A DNA stretch of 64,000 bases from NCBI RefSeq assembly GCF_023111095.1, contig NZ_JALGYW010000004.1, positions 1 to 64,000 of the forward strand, given 5' to 3'. Every line of letters starts with the position of its first letter. The first letter of the stretch is position 1. The position numbers and the translations under genes were made by a program. This document shows positions 61,668-64,000 of the stretch, piece after piece. This stretch comes from Maribellus sp. YY47 (GTDB taxonomy: Bacteria > Bacteroidota > Bacteroidia > Bacteroidales > Prolixibacteraceae). A model generated the notes under the pieces. The model had not been told where the DNA came from. It did no database searches and saw only the letters and a program-made list of their open reading frames with translations.

Positions 61668-62270
61668 TTATTTTTTCCTGTTTTTGCTGTATTTGGCAAT
61701 CACCTCGTTTAACTCGGTGTTGAGTGCTACCGCTTTTTCTTTTGCTGCTTTTGCTTTGTCAAGCGCAGGCAATAACTGGTCGGCTGCTACCTGGTTGGCA
61801 ACATCGGCAATGCTGGCTTCAACCACACTAATGTCACCTTTAATGGCTTCCAGTGCAGCTGTACCTTCTTTTCCTTTTGGTGCCTGGGCAACGAGTTCGT
61901 TGTTTTGAGCAACCAAAGCGGCAACTTCAGCCTGAAGAGCAGCTACTTCCACTTTCACTTCTTCTTTACGAGCTTCAGTTTTTGTTTTAACTTCAGCTGT
62001 CAACTGATTTACAACGGCCAGTTGTTCAGTTACTTTGCTGTAGTTTTTAAACAGTTTACCGTTCTGCGCTTCAACACTCTGGTTAACGGCAAGCATCGAA
62101 TCTTGTAAAGCTGTAAAAGCTTCAGCTACATAAACATCAGCTCCTGCAGTTTTTACTTCTTCAATAGCAGCGTTAGCAGCATCAATTTCAGCTTGTGGAA
62201 CTTTTCCGCAACTGCTTAACAATACAGCCACGCTCAGGGCTGCGATCAATGTCAAAAATTTTGTTTTCAT
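61668..62270 (-). CDS. Coiled-coil lipoprotein with Lys-rich C-terminus (candidate Braun-type tether)
   Basis: A 200-residue lipoprotein from ATG 62268-62270. The lipobox LLSSC gives a lipidated cysteine at about residue 21. The mature protein is almost entirely helical and rich in Ala, Glu, Val and Lys, like a coiled coil (VKVEVAALQAEVAALVAQNNEL). It ends IAKYSKNRKK. Braun's lipoprotein of Escherichia coli likewise is a coiled-coil lipoprotein that ends TKYRK, its last Lys being linked to peptidoglycan by L,D-transpeptidases. Two such enzymes follow here. This protein is about three times longer than Lpp, so homology is not claimed. The N-terminal region resembles that of the neighbouring transpeptidase. 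Confidence 0.8.
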   Translation of the reverse strand: MKTKFLTLIAALSVAVLLSSCGKVPQAEIDAANAAIEEVKTAGADVYVAEAFTALQDSMLAVNQSVEAQNGKLFKNYSKVTEQLAVVNQLTAEVKTKTEARKEEVKVEVAALQAEVAALVAQNNELVAQAPKGKEGTAALEAIKGDISVVEASIADVANQVAADQLLPALDKAKAAKEKAVALNTELNEVIAKYSKNRKK

Positions 62271-62421
62271 TTTTAAAACGTAATGGTTCTTTTTTGTCAT
62301 CAAATTGATTTGAAAAACTAAATTCGCTTTACTTTTGCTTCAAAGCAGAATTTACATTTAGACGGGAGTAACTTTTGAAGTAACGCAGGTAACGAATTTT
62401 TTTTTCTTCTCTGTTTGAATT

Positions 62422-62991
62422 ATGGTGAAAGAAAATCTGGAAGGGATTGACGATGAGGAGCTGGTAAGGCGAATAATCGTGGAAAATAGGACGGCGCTTT
62501 TCGGAGAACTGTACAGTCGATACTATTTAAAGGTAGTGGATAAATGCTTCAGTTTTATCAAGAATCGCGATCAGGCAGAAGATTTTGCCAACGATATTCT
62601 TTCGAAGGCGTATGAGAAATTGCCTGGATTTAAAGGAAATTCAAAGTTTTCGTCGTGGCTTTACGCGATTACCTATAACTATTCGATCGATTATTTGCGG
62701 CACAAGAAAAAACTGCACTATCCGAACTGGAACAGTGAAAACGAGATCCCCGATATTCCGGATGAAGAAGAAACCGATCTGGAAAATCTGAGTTATGAAA
62801 ATCTTCTCAAAATTCTGGAAATGATTCACCCCGAGGAAAAGGCATTGTTGCTGATGAAGTACCAGGATAATCTACCCGGAAAACAGATTGCCGAGACACT
62901 CAGAATTAGCGAGGATGCTGTTAAAATGCGTTTGAAAAGAGCACGTACCCGGGTCGTTTACTTGTTTCAGAAAGAGTTTAATAAAGCGTAG
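62422..62991 (+). CDS. ECF RNA polymerase sigma factor, divergent from the lipoprotein gene
   Basis: A 189-residue ECF-type factor. Region 2 contains SFIKNRDQAEDFANDILSKAYEKLPGF and SSWLYAITYNYSIDYLRHKKK (parts). Region 4 contains IHPEEKALLLMKYQDNLPGKQIAETLRISEDAVKMRLKRARTRV (parts). It has no identifiable anti-sigma gene; the next gene encodes a small cytoplasmic protein. It is divergent from the envelope operon, with 151 bases between. A role in controlling that operon is possible but unproven. Confidence 0.92.
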   Translation: MVKENLEGIDDEELVRRIIVENRTALFGELYSRYYLKVVDKCFSFIKNRDQAEDFANDILSKAYEKLPGFKGNSKFSSWLYAITYNYSIDYLRHKKKLHYPNWNSENEIPDIPDEEETDLENLSYENLLKILEMIHPEEKALLLMKYQDNLPGKQIAETLRISEDAVKMRLKRARTRVVYLFQKEFNKA

Positions 62992-63046
62992 ATGAAATGA
63001 GTTACTTTCGAAGATTTCATCGTCAAAACAGTTGAACAGAAACATT

Positions 63047-63454
63047 ATGGAGATAAAACAATTTTTTCAGAAAATATTTTCAGCAAGTAAAGAAATACAG
63101 GTTCCGGAGGCAGTAAAGAATCATTTTTCGGAACATTTTTCAGATACTTTAAATACTGAATGGCAACAAACCGGCGATTTGTTCGAAGCCGTTTTTTACA
63201 AAGAAGAACTGGAGCACATCGCCTCCTATCAGCAGGACGGTGCATTTGTTTGTTTAAAAATAAACCAGCCTTTATTGGAGCTGCCTGATAAAATAACAAA
63301 AGCAGCTGAAAAGCACGGCGAATTAATGAATGCCATACTGATTGAATGTGAAGATCACAGGGAATACGAACTCATAATTCGCGATGCTGAACTTATCCGC
63401 TATTTCTTTTTGGTAGATGAAGACGGAGCTGTAAAGCGAAAAGAAAAACTTTAA
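63047..63454 (+). CDS. Small protein after the ECF sigma gene, possibly PepSY-like
   Basis: A 135-residue protein, not clearly recognised. It has no signal peptide. The central part (HFSDTLNTEWQQTGDLFEAVFY, IASYQQDGAFVCLKINQPLLELPDKI, in parts) has the rhythm of PepSY-like domains of Bacteroidota, with W followed by G-x-F-E-A-x-F and Y-x-x-D-G. It starts 55 bases after the sigma gene and may regulate it, being in the place where an anti-sigma gene is often found. A TTG at 63032 in frame is an alternative start but less likely. Confidence 0.6.
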   Translation: MEIKQFFQKIFSASKEIQVPEAVKNHFSEHFSDTLNTEWQQTGDLFEAVFYKEELEHIASYQQDGAFVCLKINQPLLELPDKITKAAEKHGELMNAILIECEDHREYELIIRDAELIRYFFLVDEDGAVKRKEKL

Positions 63455-63542
63455 AAAAGATTGATTTATTCTCCAATTTAGGCTTAGAATCCTGCAATTT
63501 ATTGTTGCTACTTTAGTTGCTGAGACCTGTAATTCTTCGCTT

Positions 63543-63604
63543 GAAGCATGAAGCCAGAAGTATAAGTCAAAGTTCTTAAAATCGTTCTTCAGGCTTCAAA
63601 CTTC
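63543..63604. repeat. Imperfect inverted repeat of GAAG-rich units
   Basis: Two 18-base arms (63543-63560 and 63587-63604) match at about 15 positions when inverted, with a 26-base loop. The units (GAAGCATGAAGCC and its partner) recall the low-complexity repeats seen in the rnf operon, but the sequence differs. No gene is seen within this 236-base spacer. Confidence 0.5.
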
Positions 63605-63690
63605 CGTCTTCGGTTCAATTTGGATTGGCAAAACGAATTGCATTTATAATACAACCTGTGCATTTTGAATCCACAGCGGTTTGTGTTAGT

Positions 63691-64000
63691 TTATCTGGCC
63701 AGTCTTCTTGTTTGCGTATGATTTAAAAAATCGATGGTTTTATTAATTCCCTCGTACATAACCGTGTCTTGTTCCACAAAACTTACCTTTTTTCGGTAAT
63801 CTTTCAGGAAATTCTCCAGGAAAGGAGATGTTTTTACCGGTCTTCTGAAATCCATTGCCTGCGCTGCGTTGTACAATTCAATGGCGAGGATCTTCTCCGT
63901 ATTTAAAGCCACTTTTAGCGCTTTTGTTGCGGCATTTCCTCCCATACTTACGTGGTCTTCCTGTTCGTTCGACGATGGAATGGAATCGACCGAAGCCGGA
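63691..64000 (-). CDS. hutH: Histidine ammonia-lyase, C-terminal part (runs off the window)
   Basis: Incomplete at its 5' end; the reading frame continues past the window edge. The visible 103 residues start PASVDSIPSSNEQEDHVSMG and continue with the HAL/PAL C-terminal segment GNAATKALKVALNTEKILAIEL (parts). They are close to the ends of bacterial histidine ammonia-lyases, which turn histidine into urocanate. The MIO-forming ASG motif lies outside the window. The stop is TAA/TAG-type at 63691-63693. Confidence 0.85.
   Translation of the reverse strand, partial: PASVDSIPSSNEQEDHVSMGGNAATKALKVALNTEKILAIELYNAAQAMDFRRPVKTSPFLENFLKDYRKKVSFVEQDTVMYEGINKTIDFLNHTQTRRLAR

Noticed and set aside
1-64000. 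CRISPR arrays, tRNA or rRNA genes, insertion sequences
   Set aside because: No regular spaced repeats, cloverleaf-like spacers or transposase frames were seen by eye; a covariance-model search could still find a small RNA.

Overview
The window looks like a chromosomal segment from a member of the Bacteroidota, most likely class Bacteroidia and possibly a Marinilabiliales/Prolixibacteraceae-type marine or sediment anaerobe (the family is a guess). Evidence: several starts are preceded by the Bacteroidota -7 box TAnnTTTG; a secreted protein carries a type IX secretion C-terminal sorting domain; gene orders such as nusB-DUF1573-yajC and rsmD-DUF3822 are typical of the phylum; and an Rnf complex lies beside pyruvate:ferredoxin oxidoreductase. 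It is mostly a dense housekeeping region. I saw no rRNA, no tRNA, no CRISPR array and no complete insertion sequence.

Region by region. 1-11.1 kb, minus strand: energy metabolism. An operon rseC-like-rnfB-rnfC-rnfD-rnfG-[four-helix-bundle gene]-rnfE-rnfA is followed by a stand-alone AAA ATPase with a striking four-half-site operator and by nifJ. The four-helix-bundle gene looks inserted into the rnf operon between inverted 23-bp repeats. 11.2-13.7 kb: a Kef-type K+/H+ antiporter and its flavodoxin-fold partner. 14-22 kb, plus: a giant alpha-2-macroglobulin lipoprotein with a thioester, paired with PBP1C. 22-29.4 kb, plus: ribBA, a small membrane protein, and an export operon of adaptor, FtsX-like permease, TolC-like channel and second adaptor, with no ATPase. 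29.4-31 kb, minus: ECF sigma, candidate anti-sigma and a Spy-like periplasmic protein. 31-35.2 kb: an NrtR-like regulator with a degenerate Nudix box, ychF, and a second CPA2 antiporter containing a G10 tract.

35.2-46.8 kb: yajC, DUF1573 and nusB; a PagL-like protein; rhomboid protease; threonine aldolase; a bacterial GOLPH3-like protein; dnaX split by an A10 slippery run into gamma-length and tau-length frames; pdxH; a redoxin; rsmD and DUF3822. 46.9-51.6 kb: RecD/Pif1-like helicase, RNase Z, STAS protein, ribosomal protein S1. 51.8-58.9 kb: rfbA-rfbC-rfbD (rfbB absent), a ParDE-like toxin-antitoxin pair, phosphohexomutase, a DUF1080 protein and a CotH-like protein with a T9SS tail. 59-64 kb: an envelope operon of a lysine-ended coiled-coil lipoprotein and two L,D-transpeptidases, divergent from an ECF sigma factor; then the 3' end of hutH, which runs off the window.

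The most promising new system is the 59-62.3 kb cluster. The small lipoprotein ends in a Lys-rich tail recalling Braun's lipoprotein, and its helical domain resembles the N-terminal domain of the neighbouring L,D-transpeptidase. I infer a Bacteroidota outer-membrane-to-peptidoglycan tether. Other notable signals are the dnaX frameshift site, the cassette in the rnf operon, the AAA-ATPase operator and the ATPase-less export operon.
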